Counted from the stretch's first letter, positions 16,219-24,917 are shown. The stretch is DNA of 64,000 bases from Parahalioglobus pacificus (GCF_014652275.1 NZ_BMYM01000001.1:1550001-1614000), one strand, 5' to 3'. Notes: generated by a model not told the origin, from the sequence alone. Program-made: numbers and translations.

Positions 16219-18174
16219 ATGACAAATCTCTCTTTCTTTGAAAGTAAGCAGCGCTGCCAGTCGCTCGTTCACATAAATCGTGGATGGGCCATCGCAGTTC
16301 TGTCACTTGTGAGCGTATTGGTATGCAATCCAGTCGTTGCCTCGCTCACAACTCAACAAGTCGATGAAATTGGCGATCTAGAGACAAGGAATGCCTTGGA
16401 TGCATTCGAATCGACACTCGGTGATAAGTTCTCGGAACCCCGCGAGCTGGGTAAGGCCCTGCTTCTTCTCGGTAAGGCATGGGAAGGCATAAACGATTTC
16501 GATACCGCGCTCACTCGTGCAAATAGCGCCGTTGAGCTCTTGGAACCCCTGGGCACTTCAGCCCTACTTATAGAAGCTCTGCAGGATCGTTCTTATTACC
16601 TGTACGTCACCACAGGCGAGCGATCTTCATATTGTCCAGACAGAGAGCGAACGGTAGAACTTTCGCGCGAGCTCGAAAATCAACGCCTGTTGGTTGGGCA
16701 GTTAATTCGTCGCTCTTTTTGCTTTGACGGTGACGACTTAGCACTTGGCCTGAGAGACCTGGAGGAAGCGCTTCAGATCACCGTAGACTTTGAGCTAGGC
16801 GACGAAGCGCTAGCGATGGTAGCGAATGCTAGAGGAAATTTATTCCGCAGCGTTGAAATACACGACCGCGCTTACAGCGCATACGCTGATGCACTAAAAA
16901 TTTGGAGCGCCAAAGACGACACAACAGACGAGTTCAACATGCTGCATGCCTTGGCAGGTGAAGCGATTCAAATGGGAGCGTGGGAGCTCGCCGAGGTTCA
17001 CATTAAAAGCATGTTTACGATCGACGAAGAATTCGGTTCTGACACCACAGATTTCAAATTCTTCGCCTGGTTTAATGAATCAAGGATGCAATTGGCCCGG
17101 CGCAATTACGGAGAAGCAGCCTCAGCAATTGATAATGCCCTGAATCTTTCACATACCACCACCGAACGAAAATTCGTGCGCGACGCCTTATTGATCAGCG
17201 CTGAGGTGCACCTAATGAGCGGTGATATCGAGCGAGCGCAGAAATACCTTTCCGATTATCTCGGTTTAGCTGACCATGAAAGCGACCCCATTTACCGAAT
17301 ATTAGAGGATTTATCGTCGTCATTGGAAAAGGTCGATGTTAGTGGCGTACTCACTGCGATGGTCACCTTGCGAGCAACTGAAGCCGAGCAAGTATATGCC
17401 GCTAATAACGCTCGTCGCAGACTCCTAGCTGCTGCTCATGAAAACGAGTCCGAAAGATTACGCGCTGAAATATTGCAACGTGAACTAGCGCTCAGTGAAA
17501 GGGGGCTTGAGGTGGCAGACGCACAAGCCAAGCTATCGCGGCAAGCCACTACTATCGCCTCGTTGGGGTTTTTACTTGCCGTCGCAGCCTCAGCTTGGCT
17601 AGCCAAATCGCTACGCCTGAATCGAAAGGCTGCGCACACGGACTATCTCACCGGAATCGCAAATCGTGGGCGTATCTTCAAGCTTGGATTCACTTTGCGT
17701 GACAAGATGAAGAGGAAGGGCCGTGCATTTTCGGTTGTGATGTTTGATCTAGATCATTTCAAGGGCATTAACGATACCCAGGGCCACGCAATGGGTGACG
17801 AAGTTATACGGAAAACCGTGGAGGCTGCTCAATCAGTACTTCACGGTGGTCAAGTGCTCGGTCGACTAGGTGGCGAAGAGTTCATCGCGTTGCTCCCGGG
17901 TGCGGACAAAGAAGAAGCAATTCTAGTGGCAGAGAATATCCGTGCTGCGGTTGAAAGTGCTGACTGCACCTACGGTCAAAAAAACCTAACGGACTTTACC
18001 GTCAGCATCGGTGTCGCAACTTTGGAGGCGGAGGACAACTTTCAACAGCTCGTCAATCGAGCCGATTCAGCGCTGTACTCCGCCAAATCGGCCGGAAGAA
18101 ACCGGGTAAGGTTTGCCGATTCCATCCCTACCTATTCAACCGGTAATCACGTAACGCGACGAACGCCGCGATAG
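16219..18174 (+). CDS. Membrane diguanylate cyclase with extracytoplasmic TPR sensor
   Basis: 651 residues from the ATG at 16219; a GTG two codons upstream is possible. A hydrophobic segment at about 22-42 is a signal or membrane anchor. Residues about 60-390 are helical TPR-like repeats expected in the periplasm, followed by a coiled coil (about 405-440) and a membrane helix (about 445-463). The GGDEF domain begins at T-D-Y-L-T-G (474) and has its active site G-G-E-E-F at 551-555, so it should make cyclic di-GMP from GTP. The inhibitory RxxD site nine residues before it is H-G-G-Q here, so product inhibition is probably absent. It ends 2 bp from the convergent SDR gene. Confidence 0.9.
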   Translation: MTNLSFFESKQRCQSLVHINRGWAIAVLSLVSVLVCNPVVASLTTQQVDEIGDLETRNALDAFESTLGDKFSEPRELGKALLLLGKAWEGINDFDTALTRANSAVELLEPLGTSALLIEALQDRSYYLYVTTGERSSYCPDRERTVELSRELENQRLLVGQLIRRSFCFDGDDLALGLRDLEEALQITVDFELGDEALAMVANARGNLFRSVEIHDRAYSAYADALKIWSAKDDTTDEFNMLHALAGEAIQMGAWELAEVHIKSMFTIDEEFGSDTTDFKFFAWFNESRMQLARRNYGEAASAIDNALNLSHTTTERKFVRDALLISAEVHLMSGDIERAQKYLSDYLGLADHESDPIYRILEDLSSSLEKVDVSGVLTAMVTLRATEAEQVYAANNARRRLLAAAHENESERLRAEILQRELALSERGLEVADAQAKLSRQATTIASLGFLLAVAASAWLAKSLRLNRKAAHTDYLTGIANRGRIFKLGFTLRDKMKRKGRAFSVVMFDLDHFKGINDTQGHAMGDEVIRKTVEAAQSVLHGGQVLGRLGGEEFIALLPGADKEEAILVAENIRAAVESADCTYGQKNLTDFTVSIGVATLEAEDNFQQLVNRADSALYSAKSAGRNRVRFADSIPTYSTGNHVTRRTPR

Positions 18175-18176
18175 CG

Positions 18177-18947
18177 TTACGGTTCACCTAATTTCGGCGC
18201 CCGCTTATTTGGCCTCAATTCCAGCAGATCAACTGCAGTACCGGGTGGCTGCGTTAAGCAAAATACGGCCGCTTTCGCCACTTGCAGAGCTTCCATTCCT
18301 ACGTCCATATGCGGCCCGTTTTCGTGCCACGCCGCCAAGCTCTCACGCAAGGCTTCATCATCCCAACTGTCAGCAAATGTCGTCCATGCGCCACCGGGCC
18401 GCACACAACTTACTCCAATATTGCGAGTTTGTAGCTCCTCCCTAAGGTCACGGGTGAACCTCTCTACAGCTGCTTTAGTGGCCGCATACACCGATAGATG
18501 ACTCATCTCGTCATAATGCCAGGCAGATGCTGAAGAGATGTTTACGATGCGCGGATTCGGTGCATCTTTCAGAAGAGGTATGGCGGCCTGGCTGGCTAAC
18601 ACAGTGCCGATAAAGTTTGTGTCGATCTGAAGCCGGAGGTCGGTGCTTAATATCGAGTCTATCGCCGCGGGCCTTGCGAGGCCTGCGTTATTGATCAAAG
18701 CGTCAAAGCGCCCAAAATGCTCTGCGATAGACGTAAGTGCGGCAGCAACAACGCCATCAGTGCCCACATCACCCGCCACACATACGACGTTATCATCACC
18801 CAATTCTGCCGCGGCTTTAGCCAATGAATCTTGGGTGCGGCCAATGAGACCCACCTTTGCACCGAGGCTAATCAATTGCCTGGCGATTTCTAGGCCGAAT
18901 CCGCGAGAACCACCGGTAATTGCAACAACAGAGCCCTGCATGTTCAT
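18177..18947 (-). CDS. Short-chain dehydrogenase/reductase
   Basis: 256 residues, classical SDR length. It shows the dinucleotide motif T-G-G-S-R-G-F-G near residue 11, N-N-A-G near 87, the catalytic Ser in N-I-S-S-A-S and Y-A-A-T-K. It therefore probably oxidises a hydroxyl group or reduces a ketone using NAD(P). It is the last gene of a leftward three-gene operon and its ATG overlaps the stop of the aldehyde dehydrogenase by 4 bp, implying translational coupling. The substrate is unknown; neighbours suggest an alcohol, aldehyde, acid oxidation series. Confidence 0.88.
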   Translation of the reverse strand: MNMQGSVVAITGGSRGFGLEIARQLISLGAKVGLIGRTQDSLAKAAAELGDDNVVCVAGDVGTDGVVAAALTSIAEHFGRFDALINNAGLARPAAIDSILSTDLRLQIDTNFIGTVLASQAAIPLLKDAPNPRIVNISSASAWHYDEMSHLSVYAATKAAVERFTRDLREELQTRNIGVSCVRPGGAWTTFADSWDDEALRESLAAWHENGPHMDVGMEALQVAKAAVFCLTQPPGTAVDLLELRPNKRAPKLGEP

Positions 18948-20410
18948 GCCCGCACCCCAATAGCGATGGTTTTAGTTTCCAAGTACTCCTCAAAGCCTTC
19001 AGGCCCCATTTCACGGCCAATGCCGCTCTGCTTGTAGCCGCCGAAAGGCACATCCGGCGAGTAGTAATTGCCACCATTTACCGTGACCGTGCCCGCGCGC
19101 AATTGATGCGCCACCGCCAAGGCCCGATCACCGTCTGCTGACCACACGCCCGCGGACAGCCCATACTCGCTGTCATTCGCAATGCGGATGGCATCGGCCT
19201 CATTCTCGTAAGGAATCACAACCAACACCGGCCCAAATATCTCTTCACGCGCAATCCGCATGTCGTTGTTCACGTCCACGAAGACCGTGGGCTCAACGTA
19301 ATACCCTTTGTCTAACTGAGCGGGCTTACCACCACCCAGTAATAGGCGTGCGCCCTCCTTCTTACCGAGGGAGATGTAGTCCAGCACGCGCTGCTGCTGC
19401 TTTGCATTGATCAGCGGCCCCATAATCTGACTGTCAGAACTGGGGTCCCCATATTCAATAAACGTGAAGTAACTCTGTAGCAATTCCTCTACTTCGGTCT
19501 GGCGGTCAGCAGGGATCAACAGGCGCGTTTGGATGGCGCAGCCTTGACCTGCATGGAAGCACACCGCCAGGCAAGACAGCAGGCTCTGTGAGAGATCCGC
19601 ATCATCAAGCATGATGTTGGCTGACTTACCGCCCAGCTCCAGAAAGACTTTTTTCACCGTATCGGAAGCCAGCGACATGATGCGCTTGCCGACCCCGGTG
19701 GAGCCGGTAAACGAGATCATGTCCACACGGGGGTCGCACACCAGTTGCTCACTTACTGTCACTGGATCATTGGCCGTAATCACGTTAAAGATGCCAGGTG
19801 GAATGTCCGTGTGTTTAGCCACGACCTCGCCGAGCATCGCTGCTGCAAACGGTGTATCGGGTGCCGCTTTGAGTACCACCGCACAACCGGCAGCCAGCGC
19901 AGGTATGCACTTTGCCAGATTGATCTGCAGCGGGACGTTCCATGGCGTAATACAGCCGACCACGCCAATCGCCTCCTTGACCACATAGCGCTGCGAACGC
20001 TGCCCCAAGGGTTCCGCAATACCAACATCACGACGCCAGCTGAAGCCAGGCAACTGCTCCAGCGTGTAGTCGAGAAAGGTGATCGGCACATCACACTGGG
20101 GGCCACTTGCACCACAGATACCCATCGGTGCGCCCGTCTCAGCGCTGATCAGTTCACGCAGCTCATCATTCACGGCCAGCAAACCGGCCTTGAGTTGTTG
20201 CAGACAAGCCAGCCGAAACTCAGGATCGTTACGCCAGCGACTGGTATCGAAGGCCTCGCGCGCGGCTGCAATGGCCCGGTCCATATCCGTAGGGCTTGCG
20301 TCGGCGGCATCACCCGCCGGGGCCTCAGTAGCTGGCGCTAAGTTTTCGAATCGCGCGCCGCCTTCGGCCTCACACAACTCCCCATTGATCAGCAGCTGAC
20401 TCTTAAACAC
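18944..20410 (-). CDS. Aldehyde dehydrogenase (NAD(P)+)
   Basis: 488 residues, typical of the ALDH superfamily. Visible hallmarks are the cofactor region around T-P-W-N-V-P, F-T-G-S-T-G-V-G-K, the general base in L-E-L-G-G-K-S, the catalytic Cys in F-H-A-G-Q-G-C, and E-E-I-F-G-P-V. It should oxidise an aldehyde to the acid in the cytoplasm. It is the middle gene of the operon: the preceding beta-hydroxyacid dehydrogenase ends 6 bp upstream and the SDR starts inside its stop. The substrate cannot be read from the sequence. Confidence 0.92.
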   Translation of the reverse strand: MFKSQLLINGELCEAEGGARFENLAPATEAPAGDAADASPTDMDRAIAAAREAFDTSRWRNDPEFRLACLQQLKAGLLAVNDELRELISAETGAPMGICGASGPQCDVPITFLDYTLEQLPGFSWRRDVGIAEPLGQRSQRYVVKEAIGVVGCITPWNVPLQINLAKCIPALAAGCAVVLKAAPDTPFAAAMLGEVVAKHTDIPPGIFNVITANDPVTVSEQLVCDPRVDMISFTGSTGVGKRIMSLASDTVKKVFLELGGKSANIMLDDADLSQSLLSCLAVCFHAGQGCAIQTRLLIPADRQTEVEELLQSYFTFIEYGDPSSDSQIMGPLINAKQQQRVLDYISLGKKEGARLLLGGGKPAQLDKGYYVEPTVFVDVNNDMRIAREEIFGPVLVVIPYENEADAIRIANDSEYGLSAGVWSADGDRALAVAHQLRAGTVTVNGGNYYSPDVPFGGYKQSGIGREMGPEGFEEYLETKTIAIGVRA

Positions 20411-20416
20411 GGTTAC

Positions 20417-21271
20417 TTATGCCTTGTTCATAAACAATGAATACACCTTTTCGCGCAATGCCCGCGTCGACGGAAGATCAATACCCGCTTCGTCGGCACT
20501 ACCTAACGCACAATCCAGATCCTTCTCTCCGAGGCTTCCAAAAGGCCCGAATATGGCCTCCATCTCGTCAGCCGAGCAGCTCGCCGAGAGCGCGTTTCGG
20601 TTGCTGATGAACTGGAACATTGCCTCGCTGACGACCCCGTTGGATTTGCCAACCTCGCGCAGTAACTCCGCGCTAAGACCGCCGGACTCGGCCAGGCGTG
20701 TCGCCTCTGACATCGCCATGAAACTGGCATAGGTCATCATGTTGTTGCACAACTTGAGTAACAGGCCACTGCCAACGGGACCCGCATGAATCACAGTGTC
20801 TGCGGACGTATTGAAGACCGGTTTAGCCGCTTCGAATACTTGTGATTCGGCGCCCACCATGTAGCACAGGGTGCCCGCTTCAGCGCCCTGCGCGCCCCCT
20901 GAAATCGCGGCATCAAACAGATGAATACCCTCTGCCTGCGCATCCGCGTGCCAGCGATTGAGGGCCGGGAGCGTTACTGTGGAATGAATCGCAATAGCAG
21001 ATCCGGCGGCGCAATTGGCGAGCAAACCCTGGCCGCCGTACAAAATCGCGTCAACCTGGTCGTCATCCCGCACGCAAACGCCGATATGCTTTGCCGACCG
21101 AGCCAGTTCAGCGATTGAGGCGCTGGCGGAAGCACCAAGAGCGACAAGCTCGGATACGGCCTGCGCGTCAATGTCGTACACCGACACATCGAAATCGCCA
21201 CCCAGTAAGTGTTTTGCCGCCGGCTTACCGATATTACCAAGCCCAATGTAACCCACTGATTTAACGCTCAT
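20417..21271 (-). CDS. NAD(P)-dependent beta-hydroxyacid dehydrogenase (3-hydroxyisobutyrate dehydrogenase family)
   Basis: 284 residues. The Rossmann motif G-Y-I-G-L-G-N-I-G is at residues 7-15, the substrate-binding A-A-I-S-G-G-A-Q-G-A segment lies near 120, and the catalytic Lys is in K-L-C-N-N-M-M near 170. The fold and length match 3-hydroxyisobutyrate and tartronate semialdehyde reductases. It is the first gene of the leftward operon. A CAGG lies 7-8 nt before its ATG, and the predicted transcript start (about 21297) gives a leader of about 25 nt. Control by the divergent double-MarR regulator is likely. Confidence 0.88.
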   Translation of the reverse strand: MSVKSVGYIGLGNIGKPAAKHLLGGDFDVSVYDIDAQAVSELVALGASASASIAELARSAKHIGVCVRDDDQVDAILYGGQGLLANCAAGSAIAIHSTVTLPALNRWHADAQAEGIHLFDAAISGGAQGAEAGTLCYMVGAESQVFEAAKPVFNTSADTVIHAGPVGSGLLLKLCNNMMTYASFMAMSEATRLAESGGLSAELLREVGKSNGVVSEAMFQFISNRNALSASCSADEMEAIFGPFGSLGEKDLDCALGSADEAGIDLPSTRALREKVYSLFMNKA

Positions 21272-21303
21272 ACGCTACCTGATCCTCGCCGTCGGTTTGC
21301 GGC

Positions 21304-21367
21304 AGTCTAGGAAGCACACGATTGACTGTCAAGGCTGTTTGACGGGTGGTCAACATAGACTTACTAT
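21304..21367. promoter_or_regulatory. Divergent overlapping promoters with four TTGAC/GTCAA half-sites
   Basis: TTGAC (21322), GTCAA (21328), TTGAC (21339) and GTCAA (21349) form two inverted repeats, 11 bp and 15 bp long. Leftward promoter: TTGACA (21332-21327), 17 bp, TAGACT (21309-21304). Rightward promoter: TTGACG (21339-21344), 17 bp, TACTAT (21362-21367). The two -35 boxes are only 6 bp apart. The rightward start would fall at about 21374, the first base of the regulator's ATG. A MarR-type dimer bound to the palindromes would block both promoters. Confidence 0.7.
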
Positions 21368-21373
21368 TTATCC

Positions 21374-22396
21374 ATGTCACCCCGAACCCTGCCTGAATCT
21401 GTGCGCCAGCGCTACAGCGACAACATCGCCCGTCATGTCCTGGGGATCGCGCGCTTTGGCCGCAGCTACATCATGGAATCGCTGCTGGAACAGGGCGATT
21501 TTAGCGGCTTACAGCTGGGGTACGAGCCTTACATCGCCGCGCTGGCCAATCACCCCATGCGCCTGGTGGATATCGCCAGACAGCTCGGAATCTCACGCCA
21601 GGCTGCGGGTCAAACCATGGCACAGCTCATCAAGGCAGATCTGATACAGCAACGCCACGACCCCAAAGACGGACGAGCCAAGCAACTCGTGCTCACACAA
21701 CAGGGTAAAGAGCTGGCAAAGCAGGGCCGCTGCCTGGCATCGGCGCTGGAAGAGCGTTTCGTGGAACAACTGGGGCAGCGCAACGTGGCGTTGTTGGAGC
21801 GCTGCACCCATGAGCTATGCCAGAGCCATGCTGAACAGCAAGGGCAGGCTCTGTTGGCAGCTGGCGTGCTGGCCGGAGATCTGAATCGCCTCGCTGACTA
21901 TACCGAGCGCACACTCATGCACCTCACCATGGCGCTGGGACATCCCGGGCTGAAGCTGTCATTCGGCCAGGTGCTGTCGGCGATTGGCCCTATGGGTGGA
22001 CGCATACAGCAGATCGCGCAGCTTCAGGGCGTCAGCAAACAGGCCATCAGCGCTGTTGCCTCAGAGCTCGAGACCTTGGGCTACATCTATCGCGACACTG
22101 ACCCGCTCGATGCCAGACAAAAAGTACTGCAGTTCACGCCCAGAGGCGTTCGTCTGATAACGGACTCAGTGAGCAGTGTCGACAAGTTGTCTGAGCAGTG
22201 GCAACAGGCATTAGGCGCTGGACGTTACCAACGGTTTACCAGTGCCCTGAGACGGCTTTACGCAGCACTCAAGATCGAGGGCGAGCTATTCACCGGCGAG
22301 ACCGATCAGGAAGTAGCGCGCATTGCACAGCAGTTACAGGCGGCGCTGGGCGCAGCCCGGGCCAGGCAACTGGGGCAGCTACTACTACAGCCTTAA
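21374..22396 (+). CDS. Double-domain MarR-family transcriptional regulator
   Basis: 340 residues, about twice the usual MarR length. Two winged-helix units are visible: one with R-L-V-D-I-A-R-Q-L-G-I-S-R-Q-A at about 63-77 and wing D-P-K-D-G-R-A-K, the other with R-I-Q-Q-I-A-Q-L-Q-G-V-S-K-Q-A at about 210-224 and wing D-P-L-D-A-R-Q-K. The two are 147 residues apart, so one chain carries what is normally a homodimer's pair of DNA-binding domains. No ribosome site precedes the ATG, and the predicted transcription start coincides with it, suggesting a leaderless message. It is followed by a membrane hydroxylase and a decarboxylase-like gene on the same strand. It probably represses both flanking operons. 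Confidence 0.88.
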   Translation: MSPRTLPESVRQRYSDNIARHVLGIARFGRSYIMESLLEQGDFSGLQLGYEPYIAALANHPMRLVDIARQLGISRQAAGQTMAQLIKADLIQQRHDPKDGRAKQLVLTQQGKELAKQGRCLASALEERFVEQLGQRNVALLERCTHELCQSHAEQQGQALLAAGVLAGDLNRLADYTERTLMHLTMALGHPGLKLSFGQVLSAIGPMGGRIQQIAQLQGVSKQAISAVASELETLGYIYRDTDPLDARQKVLQFTPRGVRLITDSVSSVDKLSEQWQQALGAGRYQRFTSALRRLYAALKIEGELFTGETDQEVARIAQQLQAALGAARARQLGQLLLQP

Positions 22397-22416
22397 CCTA
22401 AAGGAGAGAGAAATAC

Positions 22417-23160
22417 ATGATGGAGACGGCAGCATTAGTGCTGGATCATTACCAATGGCAAGCGGCTCTGATTAGCCTACTCGGCATCATCGTGCTGACA
22501 AAGGCGGGCAAATTTTTTGTGTTCAAGGTGCCAGCACTGGCCCAGTCGCGCAGCGATAACCGCGAGCAGGACAAACTCAAGTTAGCCAAGAGTAAGTATC
22601 CGCCCATTGTGAAAGACAATCAGCGGGTAGGTCTGTACTGCAATCTCGTTTTCTTCCTGATACTGCTTCCCTTTTGCAGCACGCTAACGTGGCCGCAGTG
22701 GTGGCAAGTGCCTGTGAACGTCCTCCTGATTCTACTGGTGTATGATTTTTTCTATTACCTGATGCACCGTTTTCTATTTCACGGGCAAGGGCGTTTCCGT
22801 CAGGTGCACGCGTTACACCATCAGGCGCGAAAGCCCACCTATATCGACGCCCACTACGTTCATCCCACAGAAACCGTGATGGGCCTGAGTCTGTTCTTTG
22901 CCACTATTGTGGGATTGGCACTTCTGCAGGGACCATTCCACGTGCTGACGATAGTCCTGGTCTATGTCGCCTATGTGCAGCTCAACCAGATCAACCATAC
23001 CTATATTCAGTTGCCCTACTTTCCGTTTCGGCATCTGACTCAGATAACCGTGGATCACCACACTCACCACGAGAATATGCACAAGGGCAACTACGCCTCC
23101 ATCACCATGCTGTACGACCGCCTGTTTGGTACGTACGAGAAACCGGGGACACCACGATGA
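22417..23160 (+). CDS. Sterol desaturase/fatty acid hydroxylase superfamily membrane enzyme
   Basis: 247 residues with a strong AAAGGAGAG ribosome site. The eight-histidine di-iron signature is present: H-R-F-L-F-H, then H-A-L-H-H, a H-P-T-E segment, and H-H-T-H-H-E-N-M-H near the C-terminus. Four hydrophobic stretches surround them. The family uses O2 and a non-haem di-iron centre to hydroxylate or desaturate lipids in the membrane. It starts 20 bp after the double-MarR gene, and its stop overlaps the next start by 4 bp. The substrate is unknown. Confidence 0.9.
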   Translation: MMETAALVLDHYQWQAALISLLGIIVLTKAGKFFVFKVPALAQSRSDNREQDKLKLAKSKYPPIVKDNQRVGLYCNLVFFLILLPFCSTLTWPQWWQVPVNVLLILLVYDFFYYLMHRFLFHGQGRFRQVHALHHQARKPTYIDAHYVHPTETVMGLSLFFATIVGLALLQGPFHVLTIVLVYVAYVQLNQINHTYIQLPYFPFRHLTQITVDHHTHHENMHKGNYASITMLYDRLFGTYEKPGTPR

Positions 23161-23525
23161 CTGACAACAACCGTCGCCAGCGCGGCGAAGAAATGCTGAG
23201 AGATGTCTATGCCGGCGCAGTAGAACCACCGCCCGAGGGCTACGCCTTTACGGATGTCATGCTGGAGCAATTGTTTGCAGAGGTATGGACCCGCGACACA
23301 TTGTCTATGCGCGACAAGCGCTTGCTGCTCATTGGCATCATCGCAGAGAAAGGCGAGGCCACCACCATGAAAATTCAGGTGAAGGCATCACTGCAACGTG
23401 GAGAGATAACACCGGAGGAAGCTCGGGAACTCTTACTGTTCATCGCGCCCTACGCTGGCTATCCGCGCGCCGCCGCCATGCTGGGTCCGATAGAGGAAGC
23501 CATCGCCGAAGTCCATACCGACTAA
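23157..23525 (+). CDS. Carboxymuconolactone decarboxylase-like protein
   Basis: 122 residues with the CMD fold pattern: R-R-Q-R-G-E-E-M-L-R near the start, T-L-S-M-R-D-K-R-L-L-L-I-G in the middle and L-F-I-A-P-Y-A-G-Y-P-R-A near the end. It contains no cysteine, so it is not an AhpD-type peroxidase. The histidine usual in the PcaC-type segment (H-x-x-x-A-L) appears to be replaced in M-K-I-Q-V-K-A-S-L. It may act on another substrate or be non-catalytic. It overlaps the hydroxylase gene by 4 bp, so the two are translated together. Confidence 0.82.
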   Translation: MTDNNRRQRGEEMLRDVYAGAVEPPPEGYAFTDVMLEQLFAEVWTRDTLSMRDKRLLLIGIIAEKGEATTMKIQVKASLQRGEITPEEARELLLFIAPYAGYPRAAAMLGPIEEAIAEVHTD

Positions 23526-23544
23526 GCGCGTAAGCGCGTGGACG

Positions 23545-24858
23545 TCAGTCCAGCAGATGGTACTGACGCTCTACCCCCAACACGCCTTCGGGGATGCCAT
23601 TTGACCAACGGGGCCGGAAATGGGTCTCACGCAGCATGCGCAACATGCGAACGTCTCTGCCCTCTACAGAGGCCTGCACCACCTCGGCATTGCGCACGTC
23701 GCCGCGCTGCGACAGATCGAATCGTACCGTCAGTACCGAAGGGCCAGCCTCAGAATCAATCACCGGTGCGCCAAACCAGATTTCTTCTTCGTCGGGCAGT
23801 GCCACTGGCTCGTGTAACCAGCGCTGTAACAATTGCTCCTCGCCGCCTTCTCGCAGCAACCTGACCGACTCTCGATAGGCTGTGTCTGCACTTTTGTAAC
23901 GGCTGTTCCACTGGCACCAGTCACCGAGCTCACGGTAGAGCGCTGCGCGCTCCGCATAGGGTTGCTCACTTGCTGCCTCTATCAATTGATTCAAAAGGTT
24001 CTCGCCTTCAACGGCGCCACTGAGCTCCAGTCGCTCCATGCGATGGCGCACCCAGTCTCCTGAACTGCCTCGGCCCCCGTGGTTGTACCCCGACGTCAAA
24101 CCGTCAAGCTGGCTCTCCACCGGCTCCATGCCCAGCAGCAAGTACAAGTTATAAAGTTGGCTGAGACTGAGCGCGCGAAGTCGTTCATAAATGACTTGCT
24201 CTTGCGCCAGCAACTCCTCCAATAGGCGCTGATTGGTCAGATACGCCTGAACCATTCGGCTACGTGCCGTACCGTCCATTCCGCTGTTATGGGCTTCGCG
24301 TTGCCATTGAAGGTATTCGAGGCTCACTGTTTGCGCGTCTTCACCGGCTTCCTTGCCGAGATTGTACAGACGGAACATGTACTCCCAGGATTGATCCAGC
24401 ATGCGCATCTCATCGGCGTCACGGTACGCCTGCATCAGGGCACGCAGAATGGGTAGCTGCTGTTTGCTGGTAAGGCCATCGTTGATGCGAGACACGTGCA
24501 GCGCCTGCTGCAATACGCGGATCGCATCCTCGTGGTCACCCTGGCGCTGCAAATACGCAGCCTTGTTGTAGAGCGGCTCCACAAGCCCTTGACCGTAAGG
24601 GCCACCTAGCTGCTCTTCATCGTCTAAGCGGGCGTCGAAGGGAGCGGCCTTCTCGGAAGCCGGCATCGCATCCACGTCCGCCGCCTCATCCCCACCGGCA
24701 TCGCCGTCACTCTGGCCAGGCGCCTGCGGCAGCGGGTGTAACTCTGTGGGTGCTGTGTATAGCTTGAAGTCGCGGCCAAACAACGCAGGCAAGTGCGCCT
24801 GAGCAGCTGTCACCTGCACGAGAAAAATGATGAAGAGTAGCGAAACCCCGCGCTGCAC
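23545..24858 (-). CDS. Exported TPR protein with a TonB-C-like end
   Basis: 437 residues starting with a signal peptide (MQRGVSLLFIIFLVQVTAAQA, by position residues 1-21). An acidic low-complexity linker (about 45-85) is followed by TPR-like helices (about 90-350, including L-Y-N-K-A-A-Y-L-Q-R-Q-G-D-H-E-D-A). The last 80 residues, with V-L-T-V-R-F-D-L-S-Q-R-G-D-V and H-F-R-P-R-W, resemble the C-terminal domain of TonB-type transducers. No N-terminal anchor besides the signal is seen. It converges on the CMD gene with a 19-bp gap. Function is unknown; a periplasmic scaffold is a guess. Confidence 0.75.
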   Translation of the reverse strand: MQRGVSLLFIIFLVQVTAAQAHLPALFGRDFKLYTAPTELHPLPQAPGQSDGDAGGDEAADVDAMPASEKAAPFDARLDDEEQLGGPYGQGLVEPLYNKAAYLQRQGDHEDAIRVLQQALHVSRINDGLTSKQQLPILRALMQAYRDADEMRMLDQSWEYMFRLYNLGKEAGEDAQTVSLEYLQWQREAHNSGMDGTARSRMVQAYLTNQRLLEELLAQEQVIYERLRALSLSQLYNLYLLLGMEPVESQLDGLTSGYNHGGRGSSGDWVRHRMERLELSGAVEGENLLNQLIEAASEQPYAERAALYRELGDWCQWNSRYKSADTAYRESVRLLREGGEEQLLQRWLHEPVALPDEEEIWFGAPVIDSEAGPSVLTVRFDLSQRGDVRNAEVVQASVEGRDVRMLRMLRETHFRPRWSNGIPEGVLGVERQYHLLD

Positions 24859-24917
24859 CTGTCTTTACCCACCCCACCGGACCGAAGTAAACAGTCTAGG
24901 GCAGGCTGCGCGGTCTG

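Noticed and set aside
18177-23525. Mobile or integrated element around the double-MarR operons
   Set aside because: No transposase, integrase, flanking repeats or tRNA edge; codon use looks like that of the neighbours.
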